Shown: positions 38,997 through 52,409, counted from the stretch's first letter. The stretch: 64,000 nt of DNA from Hippophae tibetana (GCA_037013495.1 CM072810.1:73020449-73084448), one strand, 5' to 3'. Numbers and translations are program-made. Notes: a model not told the origin generated them from the sequence alone.

Positions 38997-41900
38997 CTAT
39001 AATCAGAGAATGGATTCCGAAGAATATTCTTTTTTGAAATCAAATCCACCGTTTAAATCACCTACAGAGAGTTTAAACTTTTCGTCGTACCTATACCGTT
39101 TTTCTGGATTTCGGTTTAATTCAATGCCACCATATGAGCGATGGAGTTACTCAACAAGAGTGTGCTTAAAAAAGTTCTAAAGTTCTTAATATCCAAGAAA
39201 TATTCTCAAGATCAAAAAATATTCTCATGATCCTTCACAAGGGATATATTTGGAATATCAAATGGAAGAATTAATTTTGGAAGCAATTATTTTTCTTTTA
39301 TTTAATTATGGGACTTTATGTCTAGCGATTTTATTTATACTAAATTTTTTAATTTTATTTTTCTTATTTATCATATGTGTTTTTGTTTTTATTATTTACG
39401 GATGGATTAAGCACATTTCACAACTAAATATCCCCACTATGGTTGCATTACGTGTAGGGTTTTGTTGCTTATATAAAAAAACGACAACCTTTTGAAGGAG
39501 GAAGAACTAGTATAATTAATGAAAATATTTTTTACCAAGCTTTGTACTTTTCTTCCAAGGGTTCTTGATGGAATACCTCAATTTGACACATCAAATGAAG
39601 TGATCAATTTTTTTGTTGGCATCAAAAGGTTTTGGTTTTATGCAATGAATGATGTTGTTTTCGTCTGTGGATATCATTTCGTAGTTCTTTTTTAAATAAT
39701 CATCTCTTAGTCTTGATCTTTATATCTACTCTCAATCAATCCTTGTTCTTCAAAAAGAAAATTGTAGGAAAAAGAAGATGGATTCTACTGTTTACAATAC
39801 TAAAAAAAAGAACATTTGATAATTCAGAGTTCCAATTTCACACCGCCTTTACTTTTGACTCGGGTGTCGAAACTTTTAATATAATATATCAAATCGAACC
39901 TTGTAATGGTTCCTATAATCAGAGCATGGATTCCGAAGAATATTAATTTTTGAAATCAAATTCCACCGTTTACATCACCTACCGAGAGTTTAAAATTTTC
40001 GTCGTACCTATACCGTTTTTCTGGATTTCGGTTTATTCAATGCCACCATATGAGCGAAGGAGTTACTCAACAAGAGTGTGTTTAAAAAAATTCTAAAGTT
40101 CTTAATATCCAAGAAATATTCTCAAGATCATAAAATATTCTCATGATCCTCTACAAGGGATATATTTGGAATATCACATGAAAGAATTAATTTTGGAAGC
40201 AATTATTTTTCTTTTATTTAATTATGGGAATTTATGTCTAGCGATTTTGTTTATACTAAGTTTTGAATTTTATTTCTCTTATTTATCATATGTTTTTTTG
40301 TTTTTATTATTTACGGATGGATTAAGCACATTTCACAACTAAATATCCCCACTATGGTTGCATTACGTGTAGGGTTTTGTTGCTTATATAAAAAAACGAC
40401 AACTTTTTGAAGGAGGAAGAACTAGTATAATTAATGAAAATATTTTTTACCAAGCTTTGTACTTTTCTTCCAAGGGTTCTTGATGGAATACCTCGATTTG
40501 ACACATCAAATGAAGTGATCAACTTTTTTTGTTGGCATCAAAAGGTTTTGGTTTTATGGAATTAATGATGTTGTTTTCGTCTGTGGATATTATTTCGTAG
40601 TTCTTTTTTAAATACTCATCTCTTAGTCTTGATCTTTATATCTACTCTCAATCAATCCTTGTTCTTCAAAAAAAAATTGTAGGAAAAAGAAGATGGATTC
40701 TACTGTTTACAATACTAAAAAAAAGAACATTTGATATTTCAGAGTTCCAATTTTACACCGCCTTTACTTTTGACTCGGGTGTCGAAACTTTTAATATAAT
40801 ATATCAAATCGAACCTTGTAATGGTTCCTATAATCAGAGCATGGATTCTGAAGAATATTAATTTTTGAAATCAAATTCCACCGTTTACATCACCTGCCGA
40901 GAGTTTAAAATTTTCGTCGTACCTATACCGTTTTTCTAGATTTCGGTTTAATTCAATGCCACCATATGAGCGAAGGAGTTACTCAACAAGAATGTGTTTA
41001 AAAAAATTCTAAAGTTCTTAATATCCAAGAAATATTCTCAAGATCATAAAATATTCTCATGATCCTTTACAAGGGATATATTTGGAATATCAAATGGAAG
41101 AATTAATTTTGGAAGCAATTATTTTTGTTTTATTTAATTATGGGACTTTATATCTAGCGATTTTGTTTATACTAAGTTTTTGAATTTTATTTGTCTTATT
41201 TATCATATGTTTTTTTGTTTTTATTATTTACGGATAGAATTAAGCACATTTCACAACTAAATATCCCCACTATGGTTGCATTACGTGTAGGGTTTTGTTG
41301 CTTATATAAAAAAAGGACAACCTTTTGAAGGAGGAAGAACTAGTATAATTAATGAAAATATTTTTTACCAAGCTTTGTACTTTTCTTCCAAGGGTTCTTG
41401 ATGGAATACCTCGATTTGACACATCAAATGAAGTGATCAATTTTTTTGTTGGCATCAAAAGCTTTTGGTTTTATGGAATTAATGATGTTGTTTTCGTCTG
41501 TGGATATCATTTCGTAGTTCTTTTTAAATACTCATCTCTTAGTCTTGATCTTTATATCTACTCTCAATCAATCCTTGTTCTTCAATAAAAAAATTGTAGG
41601 AAAAAGAAGATGGATTCTACTATTTACAATACTAAAAAAAAGAACATTTGATAATTCAGAGTTCCAATTTTACACCGCCTTTACTTTTGACTCGTGTGTC
41701 GAAACTTTTAATATAATATATCAAATCGAACCTTGTAATGGTTCCTATAATCAGAGCATGGATTCCGAAGAATATTAATTTTTGAAATCAAATTCCACCG
41801 TTTACATCACCTACCGAGAGTTTCAAATTTTCGTCGTACCTATACCGTTTTTCTGGATTTCAGTTTAATTCAATGCCACCATATGAGCGAAGGAGTTACT

Positions 41901-42237
41901 CAACAAGATTGTGTTTAAAAAAATTCAAAGTTCTTAATATCCAAGAAATATTCTCAAGATCAAAAAATAGTCTCATGATCCTTTACATGGGATATATTTG
42001 GAATATCAAATGGAAGAATTAATTTTAGAAGCAATTATTTTTGTTTTATTTAATTATGGGACTTTATGTCTAGCGATTTTGTTAATACTAAAGTTTTTAA
42101 TTTTATTTGTCTTATTTGTCATATGTTTTTTATGTTTTTATTATTTACGGATGGATTAAGCACATTTCACAACTAAATATCCCTACTAAGGTTGCATTAC
42201 GTGTAGGTTTTTGTTGCTTATATAAGAAAACAACATA

Positions 42238-43128
42238 ATGAAAATATTTTTTACGAGGCTTTGTACTTTTCTTCCAAGGGTTCTTGATGGAATTCCTCGA
42301 TTTGACACATCAAATGAAGTGATCATTTTTTTTGTTGGCATCAAAAGGTTTTGGTTTTATGGAATTAATGATGTTGTTTTCGTCTGTGGATATCATTTCG
42401 TAGTTCTTTTTAAATACTCATCTCTTAGTCTTGATCTTTATATCTACTCTCAATCAATCCTTGTTATTCATAAAAAATTTGTAGGAAAAAGAAGATGGAT
42501 TCTACTGTTTACAATACTAAAAAAAAGAACATTTGATAATTCAGAGTTCCAATTTTACACCGCCTTTAATTTTGACTCGGGTGTCGAAACTTTTAACATA
42601 ATATATCAAATCGAACCTTGTAAAGGTTCCTATAATCAGAGAATGGATTCCGAAGAATATTCTTTTTTGAAATCAAATCCACCGTTTAAATCACCTACAG
42701 AGAGTTTAAACTTTTCGTCGTACCTATACCGTTTTTCTGGATTTCGGTTTAATTCAATGCCACCATATGAGCGATGGAGTTACTCAACAAGAGTGTGCTT
42801 AAAAAAGTTCTAAAGTTCTTAATATCCAAGAAATATTCTCAAGATCAAAAAATATTCTCATGATCCTTCACAAGGGATATATTTGGAATATCAAATGGAA
42901 GAATTAATTTTGGAAGCAATTATTTTTCTTTTATTTAATTATGGGACTTTATGTCTAGCGATTTTGTTTATACTAAATTTTTTAATTTTATTTTTCTTAT
43001 TTATCATATGTGTTTTTGTTTTTATTATTTACGGATGGATTAAGCACATTTCACAACTAAATATCCCCACTATGGTTGCATTACGTGTAGGGTTTTGTTG
43101 CTTATATAAAAAAACGACAACCTTTTGA
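42238..43128 (+). pseudogene. Unit 47 gene-like copy, near duplicate of unit 43
   Basis: The same architecture as the copy 3,633 bp upstream. An ATG frame of 191 codons (42238-42813) is followed by the hydrophobic C-terminal segment at 42883-43128. The translated product differs from the upstream copy at residue 80 (I to F, next to the basic patch), caused by a change in the A/T run near 42476. A few silent or downstream changes also exist. The stop of the preceding unit and this ATG overlap as TAATG because of the shared 30-bp deletion. Function unknown. Confidence 0.48.
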
Positions 43129-43151
43129 AGGAGGAAGAACTAGTATAATTA

Positions 43152-46100
43152 ATGAAAATATTTTTTACCAAGCTTTGTACTTTTCTTCCAAGGGTTCTTG
43201 ATGGAATACCTCAATTTGACACATCAAATGAAGTGATCAATTTTTTTGTTGGCATCAAAAGGTTTTGGTTTTATGGAATTAATGATGTTGTTTTCGTCTG
43301 TGGATATCATTTCGTAGTTCTTTTTAAATACTCATCTCTTAGTCTTGATCTTTATATCTAATCTCAATCAATCCTTGTTCTTCATAAAAAAATTGTAGGA
43401 AAAAGAAGATGGATTCTACTGTTTACAATACTAAAAAAAAGAACATTTGATAATTCAGAGTTCCAATTTTACACCGCCTTTACTTTTGACTCGGGTGTCG
43501 AAACTTTTAATATAATATATCAAATCGAACCTTGTAATGGTTCCTATAATCAGAGCATGGATTCCGAAGAATATTAATTTTTGAAATCAAATTCCACCGT
43601 TTAAATCACCTACAGAGAGTTTAAAATTTTCGTCGTACCTATACCGTTTTTCTGGATTTCGGTTTATTCAATGCCACCATATGAGCGAAGGAGTTACTCA
43701 ACAAGAGTGTGTTTAAAAAAATTCTAAAGTTCTTAATATCCAAGAAATATTCTCAAGATCATAAAATATTCTCATGATCCTTCACAAGGGATATATTTGG
43801 AATATCAAATGGAAGAATTAATTTTGGAAGCAATTATTTTTGTTTTATTTAATTATGGGACTTTATGTCTAGCGATTTTGTTTATACTAAGTTTTTGAAT
43901 TTTATTTGTCTTATTTATCATATGTTTTTTTGTTTTTATTATTTACGGATAGAATTAAGCACATTTCAGAACTAAATATCCCCACTATGGTTGCATTACG
44001 TGTAGGGTTTTGTTGCTTATATAAAAAAACGACAACCTTTTGAAGGAGGAAGAACTAGTATAATTAATGAAAATATTTTTTACCAAGCTTTGTACTTTTC
44101 TTCCAAGGGTTCTTGATGGAATACCTCAATTTGACACATCAAATGAAGTGATCAATTTTTTTGTTGGCATCAAAAGGTTTTGGTTTTATGGAATTAATGA
44201 TGTTGTTTTCGTCTGTGGATATCATTTCGTAGTTCTTTTTAAATACTCATCTCTTAGTCTTGATCTTTATATCTAATCTCAATCAATCCTTGTTCTTCAT
44301 AAAAAAATTGTAGGAAAAAGAAGATGGATTCTACTGTTTACAATACTAAAAAAAAGAACATTTGATAATTCAGAGTTCCAATTTTACACCGCCTTTACTT
44401 TTGACTCGGGTGTCGAAACTTTTAATATAATATATCAAATCGAACCTTGTAATGGTTCCTATAATCAGAGCATGGATTCCGAAGAATATTAATTTTTGAA
44501 ATCAAATTCCACCGTTTAAATCACCTACAGAGAGTTTAAACTTTTCGTCGTACCTATACCGTTTTTCTAGATTTCGGTTTAATTCAATGCCATCATAAGA
44601 GCGATGGAGTTACTCACCAAGAGTGTGTTTAAAAAAATTCAAAGTTCTTAATATCCAAGAAATATTCTCAAGATCAAAAAATAGTCTCATGATCCTTTAC
44701 ATGGGATATATTTGGAATATCAAATGGAAGAATTAATTTTAGAAGCAATTATTTTTGTTTTATTTAATTATGGGACTTTATGTCTAGCGATTTTGTTTAT
44801 ACTAAATTTTTTAATTTTATTTGTCTTATTTATCATATGTTTTTTATGTTTTTATTATTTACGGATGGATTAAGCACATTTCACAACTAAATATCCCTAC
44901 TAAGGTTGCATTACGTGTAGGTTTTTGTTGTTTATATAAGGAAACAACAACCTTTTGAAGGACGAAGAACTAGTATAATTAATGAAAATATTTTTTTACG
45001 AGGCTTTGTACTTTTCTTCCAAGGGTTCTTGATGGAATACCTCGATTTGACACATCAAATGAAGTGATCATTTTTTTTGTTGGCATCAAAAGGTTTTGGT
45101 TTTATGGAATTAATGATGTTGTTTTCGTCTGTGAATATCATTTCGTAGTTCTTTTTTAAATACTCATCTCTTAGTCTTGATCTTTATATCTACTCTCAAT
45201 CAATCCTTGTTCTTCATAAAATAAATTGTAGGAAAAAGAAGATGGATTCTACTGTTTACAATACTAAAAAAAAAGAACATTTGATAATTCAGAGTTCCAA
45301 TTTTACACCGCCTTTACTTTTGACTCGGGTGTCGAAACTTTTAATATAATATATCAAATCGAACCTTGTAATGGTTCCAATAATCAGAGCATGGATTCCG
45401 AAGAATATTAATTTTTGAAATCAAATTCCACCGTTTAAATCACCTACAGAGAGTTTAAAATTTTCGTCGTACCTATACCGTTTTTCTGGATTTCGGTTTA
45501 TTCAATGCCACCATATGAGCGAAGGAGTTACTCAACAAGAGTGTGTTTAAAAAAATTCTAAAGTTCTTAATATCCAAGAAATATTCTCAAGATCATAAAA
45601 TATTCTCATGATCCTTCACAAGGGATATATTTGGAATATCAAATGGAAGAATTAATTTTGGAAGCAATTATTTTAGTTTTATTTAATTATGGGACTTTAT
45701 GTCTAGCGATTTTGTTTATACTAAGTTTTTGAATTTTATTTGTCTTATTTATCATATGTTTTTTTGTTTTTATTATTTACGGATAGAATTAAGCACATTT
45801 CACAACTAAATATCCCCACTATGGTTGCATTACGTGTAGGGTTTTGTTGCTTATATAAAAAAACGACAACCTTTTGAAGGAGGAAGAACTAGTATAATTA
45901 ATGAAAATATTTTTTACCAAGCTTTGTACTTTTCTTCCAAGGGTTCTTAATGGAATACCTCAATTTGACACATCAAATGAAGTGATCATTTTTTTTGTTG
46001 GCATCAAAAGGTTTTGGTTTTATGGAATTAATGATGTTGTTTTCGTCTGTGTATATCATTTCGTAGTTCTTTTTAAATACTCATCTCTTAGTCTTGATCT

Positions 46101-46816
46101 TTATATCTACTCTCAATCAATCCTTTTTCTTCATAAAAAAATTGTAGGAAAAAGAAGATGGATTCTACTGTTTACAATACTAAAAAAAAGAACATTTGAT
46201 AATTTAGAGTTCCAATTTTATACCGCCTTTACTTTTGACTCGGGTGTCGAAACTTTTAATATAATATATCAAATCGAATCTTGTAATGGTTCCTATAATC
46301 AGAGCATGGATTCTGAAGAATATTATTTTTGGAAATCAAATTCCACCGTTTACATCACCTACCGAGAGTTTAAAATTTTCGTCGTACCTATACAGTTTTT
46401 CTAGATTTCGGTTTTATTCAATGCCACCATATGAGCGATGGAGTTACTCACAAAGAGTATTTTTAAAAAAATTCTAAAGTTCTTAATATCCAAGAAATAT
46501 TCTCAAGATCATAAAATATTCTCATGATCCTTTACAAGGGATATATTTGGAATATCAAATGGAAGAATTAATTTTGGAAGCAATTATTTTTATTTTATTT
46601 AATTATGGGACTTTTTGTCTAGCGATTTTGTTTTTACTAAATTTTTTAATTTTATTTGTTATATTTATTATATGTTTTTTATGCTTTTATTATTTACGGA
46701 TGTATTAAGCACATTTCTGAACTAAATATCCCCACTAAGGTTGCATTACGTGTAGGTTTTTGTTGCTTATATAAGAAAACAACAACCTTTTGAAGGAGGA
46801 AGAACTAGTATAATTA
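43152..46816 (+). repeat. Units 48-51
   Basis: Four units of 915-919 bp. Units 48 (43152) and 49 (44067) are close twins with ATACCTCAATTTG. Unit 50 (44982) has GGACGAAGAAC and an extra T before ACGAGG, recalling type X/Y. Unit 51 (45901) carries the second-longest open stretch in the array (167 codons). The 5' parts of 48 and 49 encode an identical 69-codon segment (43152-43361, 44067-44276). Confidence 0.85.
45901..46404 (+). pseudogene. Unit 51 gene-like copy, 167-codon open frame
   Basis: An ATG frame runs through the N-terminal segment, the KKIVGKRRW basic patch and the full middle segment to VVPIQFF. It stops because TGG (Trp in many units) is TAG here. Unlike units 43 and 47 it has no frameshift in the middle, so residues 1-167 best represent the shared N-terminal and middle frame. 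Directly after the stop the same frame continues ISVLFNATI to a second stop, TGA, where other units have AGA. The hydrophobic run FKIFVVPIQFF plus ISVLFNATI would be a membrane segment if read through. Product unrecognised. Confidence 0.45.
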
Positions 46817-47319
46817 ATGAAAATAGTTTTTACTAAGCTTTGTACTTTTCTTCCAAGGGTTCTTGATGGAATGCCTCGATTTGACACATCAAATGAAGTG
46901 ATCATTTTTTTTGTTGGCATCAAAAGGTTTTGGTTTTATGGAATTAATGATGTTGTTTTCGTCTGTGGATATCATTTCGTAGTTCTTTTTAAATACTCAT
47001 CTCTTAGTCTTGATCTTTATATCTACTCTCAATCAATCATTGTTCTTCATAAAAAAATTGTAGGAAAAAAAAGATGGATTCTACTGTTTACAATACTAAA
47101 AAAAAAACATTTGATAATTCAGAGTTCCAATTTTACACCGCCATTACTTTTGACTCGGGTGTCGAAACTTTTAATATAAAATATCAAATCGAACCTTGTA
47201 AAGGTTCCTATAATCAGAGCATGGATTCCGAAGAATATCATTTTTTGAAATCAAATTCCACCGTTTACATCACCTACCGAGAGTTTAAAATTTTCGTCGT
47301 ACCTATACAGTTTTTCTAG
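46817..47319 (+). pseudogene. Unit 52 gene-like copy, single frameshift in the A-run
   Basis: An ATG frame of 120 codons (46817-47179) covers the N-terminal segment and basic patch. It then slips at a run of As near 47096-47107, so the middle segment continues in another frame (47074-47319, 81 codons, ending VVPIQFF then TAG as in unit 51). Without the slip the copy would match unit 51 over its first ~167 codons. Homopolymer length is the only break between the two halves, so a read error is a possible cause. Confidence 0.4.
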
Positions 47320-48646
47320 ATTTCGGTTTTATTCAATGCCACCATATGAGCGATGGAGTTACTCACAAAGAGTATTTTTAAAAAAATTCTAAAGTTCTTA
47401 ATATCCAAGAAATATTCTCAAGATCATAAAATATTCTCATGATCCTTTACAAGGGATATATTTGGAATATCAAATGGAAGAATTAAATTTGGAAGCAATT
47501 ATTTTTATTTTATTTAATTTTGGGACTTTTTGTCTAGCGATTTTGTTTTTACTAAATTTTTTAATTTTATTTGTTATATTTATTATATGTTTTTTATGCT
47601 TTTATTATTTACGGATGTATTAAGCACATTTCTGAACTAAATATCCCCACTAAGGTTGCATTACGTGTAGGTTTTTGTTGCTTATATAAGAAAACAACAA
47701 CCTTTTCAAGGAGGAAGAACTAGTATAATTAATGAAAATATTTTTTACTAAGCTTTGTACTTTTCTTCCAAGGGTTCTTGATGGAATGCCTCGATTTGAC
47801 ACATCAAATGAAGTGATCATTTTTTTGTTGGCATCAAAAGGTTTTGGTTTTATGGAATTAATGATGTTGTTTTCGTCTGTGGATATCATTTCGTAGTTCT
47901 TTTTAAATACTCATCTCTTAGTCTTGATCTTTATATCTACTCTCAATCAATCATTGTTCTTCATAAAAAAATTGTATAAAAAAAAAGATGGATTCTACTG
48001 TTTACAATACTAAAAAAAAGAACATTTGATAATTCAGAGTTCCAATTTTACACCGCCATTACTTTTGACTCGGGTGTCGAAACTTTTAATATAAAATATC
48101 AAATCGAACCTTGTAAAGGTTCCTATAATCAGAGCATGGATTCCGAAGAATATCATTTTTTGAAATCAAATTCCACCGTTTACATCACCTACCGAGAGTT
48201 TAAAATTTTCGTCGTACCTATACAGTTTTTCTAGATTTCGGTTTTATTCAATGCAACCATATGAACGATGGAGTTACTCACAAAGAGTGTTTTTAAAAAA
48301 ATTCTAAAGTTCTTAATATCCAAGAAATATTCTCAAGATCATAAAATATTCTCATGATCCTTTACATGGGATATATTTGGAATATCAAATGCAAGAATTA
48401 ATTTTGGAAGCAATTATTTTTGTTTTATTTAATTATGGGACTTTATGTCTAGCGATTTTGTTTTTACTAAATTTTTTAATTTTATTTGTGATATTTATCA
48501 TATGTTTTTTATGCTTTTATTATTTATGGATGTATTAAGCACATTTCTGAACTAAATATCCTCACTAAGGTTGCATTACGTGTAGGTTTTTGTTGCTTAT
48601 ATAAGAAAACAACAACCTTTTGAAGGAGGAATAACTAGTATAATTA
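46817..48646 (+). repeat. Twin units 52-53
   Basis: Two adjacent 915-bp units are nearly identical and share ACGGATGTATTAAGC, TTTCTGAACTAAAT, CGCCATTACTTTTG and TATAAAATATC. Differences are mainly in the A-rich tract after TTGTA near 47970 and a T run near 47820. The pair looks like a recent single-unit duplication. It marks the transition from the X/Y/Z family on the left to the CAGTGATC family on the right. Confidence 0.85.
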
Positions 48647-51129
48647 ATGAAAATATTTTTTTACCAAGCTTTGTACTTTTCTTCCAAGGGTTCTTGATAG
48701 AATGCCCCGATTTGACACATCAAATTCAGTGATCATTTTTTTTGTTGGCATCAAAAGGTTTTGGATTTACGAAATTAATGATGTTGTTTTCGTCTATGGA
48801 TTTCATTTCGTACTTCTTTTTTAAATACTCATCTCTTAGACTTGATCTCTATATCTACTCTCAATCAATCCTTGTTCTCCATAAAAAAGTTGTAGGAAAA
48901 AGATGATGGATTCTACTGTTTACAATTTTAAAAAAAAGAACATGTAATAAATCAGAGTTCCAATTTTACACCGCCTTTACTTTTGACTCGGGTGTCGAAA
49001 CTTTTAATATAATATATCAAATCGAACCTTGTAAAGGTTCCTATAATCAGAGCATGGATTCCGAAGAATATTATTTTTTGAAAACAAATTCCACCGTTTA
49101 CATCACCTACCGAGACTTTAAAATTTTCGTCGTACCAATAACATTTTCCTGGATTTCCGTTTTACTCAATGCCACCATATGAGCGATGGAGTTACTCACC
49201 AAGAGTGTGTTTAAAAAAATTATAAAGTTCTTAATATCCAAGAAATAATCTCAAGATCATAAAATATTCTCATGATCCTTTACAAGGGATATATTTGGAA
49301 TATCAAATGGAAGAATTAAATTTGGAAGCAATTATTTTTGTTTTATTTAATTATGGCACTTTATGTCTAGCGATTTTGTTTTTACTATATTTTTTAATTT
49401 TATTTGTGATATTTATCATATATTTTTTATGCTTTTTTTATTTACGGATGTATTAAGCACATTTCTGAACTAAATATCCCCACTAAGGTTGCATTACGTG
49501 TAGGTTTTTGTTGCTTATATAAGAAAAAAACAACCTTTTGAAGGAGGAAGAACTAGTATAATTAAAGAAAATATTTTTTACCAAGCTTTGTACTTTTCTT
49601 CCATGGGTTCTTGATAGAATGCCTCGATTTGACACATAAAATTCAGTGATAATTTTTTTTGTTGGGATCAAAAGGTTTTGGATTTACGGAATTAGTGATG
49701 TTGTTTTCGTCTATGGATTTCATTTCGTACTTCTTTTTTAAATACTCATCTCTTAGTCTTGATCTTTATATCTACTCTCAATCAATCCTTGTTCTTCATA
49801 AAAAAGTTGTAGGAAAAAGATGATGGATTCTACTGTTTACAATTTAAAAAAAAAAGAACATTTAATAAATCAGAGTTCCAATTTTACACCGCCTTTACTT
49901 TTGACTCGGGTGTCGAAACTTTTAATATAATATATCAAATCGAACCTTGTAAAGGTTCATATAATCAGAGCATGGATTCCGAAGAATATTATTTTTTGAA
50001 AACAAATTCCACCGTTTACATCACCTACCAAGACTTTAAAATTTTTGTCGTACCTATAACGTTTTTCTGGATTTCCGTTTTACTCAATGCCACCATATGA
50101 GCGATGGAGTTACTCACAAAGAGTGTTTTTAAAAAAATTCTAAACTTCTTAATATCCAAGAAATAATCTCAAGATCATAAAATATTCTCATGATCCTTTA
50201 CAAGGGATATATTTGGAATATCAAATGGAAGAATTAAATTTGGAAGCAATTATTTTTGTTTTATTTAATTATGGTACTTTATGTCTAGCGATTTTATTTT
50301 TACTAAATTTTTTAATTTTATTTGTGATATTTATCATATGTTTTTTATGCTTTTTTTATTTACGGATGTATTAAGCACATTTCTGAACTAAATATCCCCA
50401 CTAAGGTTGCATTACGTGTAGGTTTTTGTTGCTTATATAAGAAAACAACAACCTTTTGAAGGAGGAAGAACTAGTATAATTAATGAAAATATTTTTTACC
50501 AAGCTTTGTACTTTTCTTCCATGGGTTCTTGATAGAATGTCTCGATTTGACACATCAAATTCAGTGATCAGTTTTTTTGTTGGCATCAAAAGGTTTTGGA
50601 TTTACGGAATTAATGATGTTGTTTTCGTCTATGGATTTCATTTCGTACTTCTTTTTTAAATACTCATCTCTTAGTCTTGATCTTTATATCTACTCTCAAT
50701 CAATCCTTGTTCTTCATAAAAAAGTTGTAGGAAAAAGATGATGGATTCTACTGTTTATAATTTAAAAAAAAAGAATATTTAATAAATCAGAGTTCCAATT
50801 TTACACCGCCTTTACTTTTGACTCGGGTGTCGAAACTTTTAATATAATATATCAAATCGAACCTTGTAAAGGTTCATATAATCAGAGCATGGATTCCGAA
50901 GAATATTATTTTTTGAAAACAAATTCCACCGTTTACATCACCTACCGAGACTTTAAAATTTTCGTCTTACCTATTCCGTTTTACTGGATTTCGATTTTAC
51001 TCAATGCCACCATATGAGCGATGGAGTTACTCACCAAGAGTGTGTTTAAAAAAATTCTAAAGTTCTTAATATCCAAGAAATATTCTCAAGATCATAAAAT
51101 ATTCTCATGATCCTTTACAAGGGATATAT

Positions 51130-51375
51130 TTGGAATATCAATTGGAAGAATTAAATTTGGAAGCAATTATTTTTGTTTTATTTAATTATGGTACTTTATG
51201 TCCAGCGATTTTGTTTATACTAAGTTTTTCAATTTTATTTGTCTTATATATCATATGTTTTTATGCTTTTATTATTTACGGATGGATTAAGCACATATCA
51301 CAACTAAATGTCCCCACTAAGGTTGCATTACGTGTAGTGGTTTGTTGGTTATATAAGAAAACAACAACCTTTTGA
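51130..51375 (+). pseudogene. Unit 56 C-terminal hydrophobic segment, open to the terminal stop
   Basis: From TTG, 81 codons cover LEYQLEELNLEA, a long hydrophobic stretch with IICFYAFIIYGWIKHISQLN, and the terminal KKTTTF then TGA. Here a five-T run (ATGTTTTTATGC) keeps frame where many units have six Ts. The TTTTTCAATTTT variant replaces the usual TGA in TTTTTGAATTTT. The unit's earlier segments are interrupted. It is an independent example, distinct from units 38 and 40, that the C-terminal frame can reach the stop 23 bp before the next ATG. Confidence 0.4.
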
Positions 51376-51492
51376 AGGAGGAAGAACTAGTGTAATTAAT
51401 GAAAATAGTTTTTACCAAGCTTTGTACTTTTCTTCCAAGGGTTCTTGATAGAATGCCTCGATTTGACACATCAAATTCAGTGATCATTTTTT

Positions 51493-51933
51493 TTGTTGGC
51501 GTCAAAAGGTTTTGGATTTACGGAATTAATGATGTTGTTTTCGTCTATGGATTTCATTTCGTACTTCTTTTTTAAATACCCATCTCTTAATCTTGATCTT
51601 TATATCTACTCTCAATCAATCCTTGTTCTTCACAAAAAAATGGTAGGAGAAAGAAGGGGGATTCTACTGTTTACAATATTAAAAAAAAGAACAATTGATA
51701 AATCAGAGTTCCAATTTTACACCGCCTTTACTTTTGACTCGGGTGTCGAAACTTTTAATATAATATATCAAATCGAACCTTGTAAAGGTTCCTATAATCA
51801 GAGCATGGATTCCGAAGAATATTATTTTTTGAAAACAAATTCCACCGTTTACATCACCTACCGAGACTTTAAAATTTTCGTCGTACCTATAACGTTTTTC
51901 TGGATTTCCGTTTTACTCAATGCCACCATATGA
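51493..51933 (+). pseudogene. Unit 57 middle segment, 146-codon open stretch
   Basis: Open from a TTG through LDLYIYSQSILVLHKK, the basic patch (here VGERRG) and the whole middle segment to FWISVLLNATI, ending at the shared TGA of ATATGAGCG. The start region is out of register with the ATG-initiated N-terminal segment, because the six-T run shifts frame just before LDLYI. A very similar 146-codon stretch is in unit 58 at 52410-52850. The hydrophobic run FKIFVVPITFFWISVLLN would suit a membrane segment. Confidence 0.38.
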
Positions 51934-52409
51934 GCGATGGAGTTACTCACCAAGAGTGTGTTTAAAAAAATTATAAAGTTCTTAATATCCAAGAAATAAT
52001 CTCAAGATCATAAAATATTCTCACGATCCTTAACAAGGGATATATTTGGAATATCAAATGGAAGAATTAATTTTGGAAGCAATTATTTTTGTTTTATTTA
52101 ATTATGGGACTTTATGTCTAGCGATTTTGTTTATACTAAGTTTTTGAATTTTATTTGTCTTATTTCTCATATGTTTTTATGCTTTTATTATTTAGGGATG
52201 GATTAAGCACATTTCACAACTAAATATCCCCACTAAGGTTGCATTACGTGTAGATTTTTGTTGCTTATATAAGAAAACAACAACCTTTTGAAGGAGGAAG
52301 AACTAGTATAATTAATGAAAATATTTCTTTACCAAGCTTTGTACTTTTCTTCCAAGGGATCTTGACAGAATGCCTCGATTTGACACATCAAATTCAGTGA
52401 TCATTTTTT

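Larger units (their letters stand above)
38605..39495 (+). pseudogene. Unit 43 gene-like copy, longest open frame (191 codons)
   Basis: An ATG-initiated frame runs 191 codons (38605-39180). It starts MKIFFTRLCTFLP, has a basic KKIVGKRRW stretch at about residues 78-86, then an acidic/aromatic region containing FNIIYQIEPCKGS. A one-base loss at AAATCCACCG shifts the last ~40 residues out of the frame used by other units, so the C-terminus to the stop at 39178 is not the shared sequence. After that stop the shared frame reappears at 39250-39495 (LEYQMEELILEA onward). This part has a long hydrophobic stretch suggesting one or two membrane segments and ends KKTTTF then TGA. The family is unrecognised. 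In AT-rich DNA an open run this long is unlikely by chance, which supports a coding ancestor. Copies are not independent, and whether it is expressed is unknown. Confidence 0.5.
38605..43151 (+). repeat. Units 43-47 with a 3,633-bp higher-order duplication
   Basis: A segment of roughly 1.3 kb, about 38.29-39.63 kb, recurs at about 41.92-43.26 kb, offset by 3,633 bp. It includes the same 30-bp deletion, the same one-base deletion at AAATCCACCG, and a nearly identical 191-codon open frame (38605 and 42238). The intervening units 44-46 differ from each other. Unit 44 is a recombinant whose first ~120 bp match units 48-49 and whose remainder matches type X. This indicates segmental duplication of about four monomers, followed by exchange. 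Confidence 0.87.
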
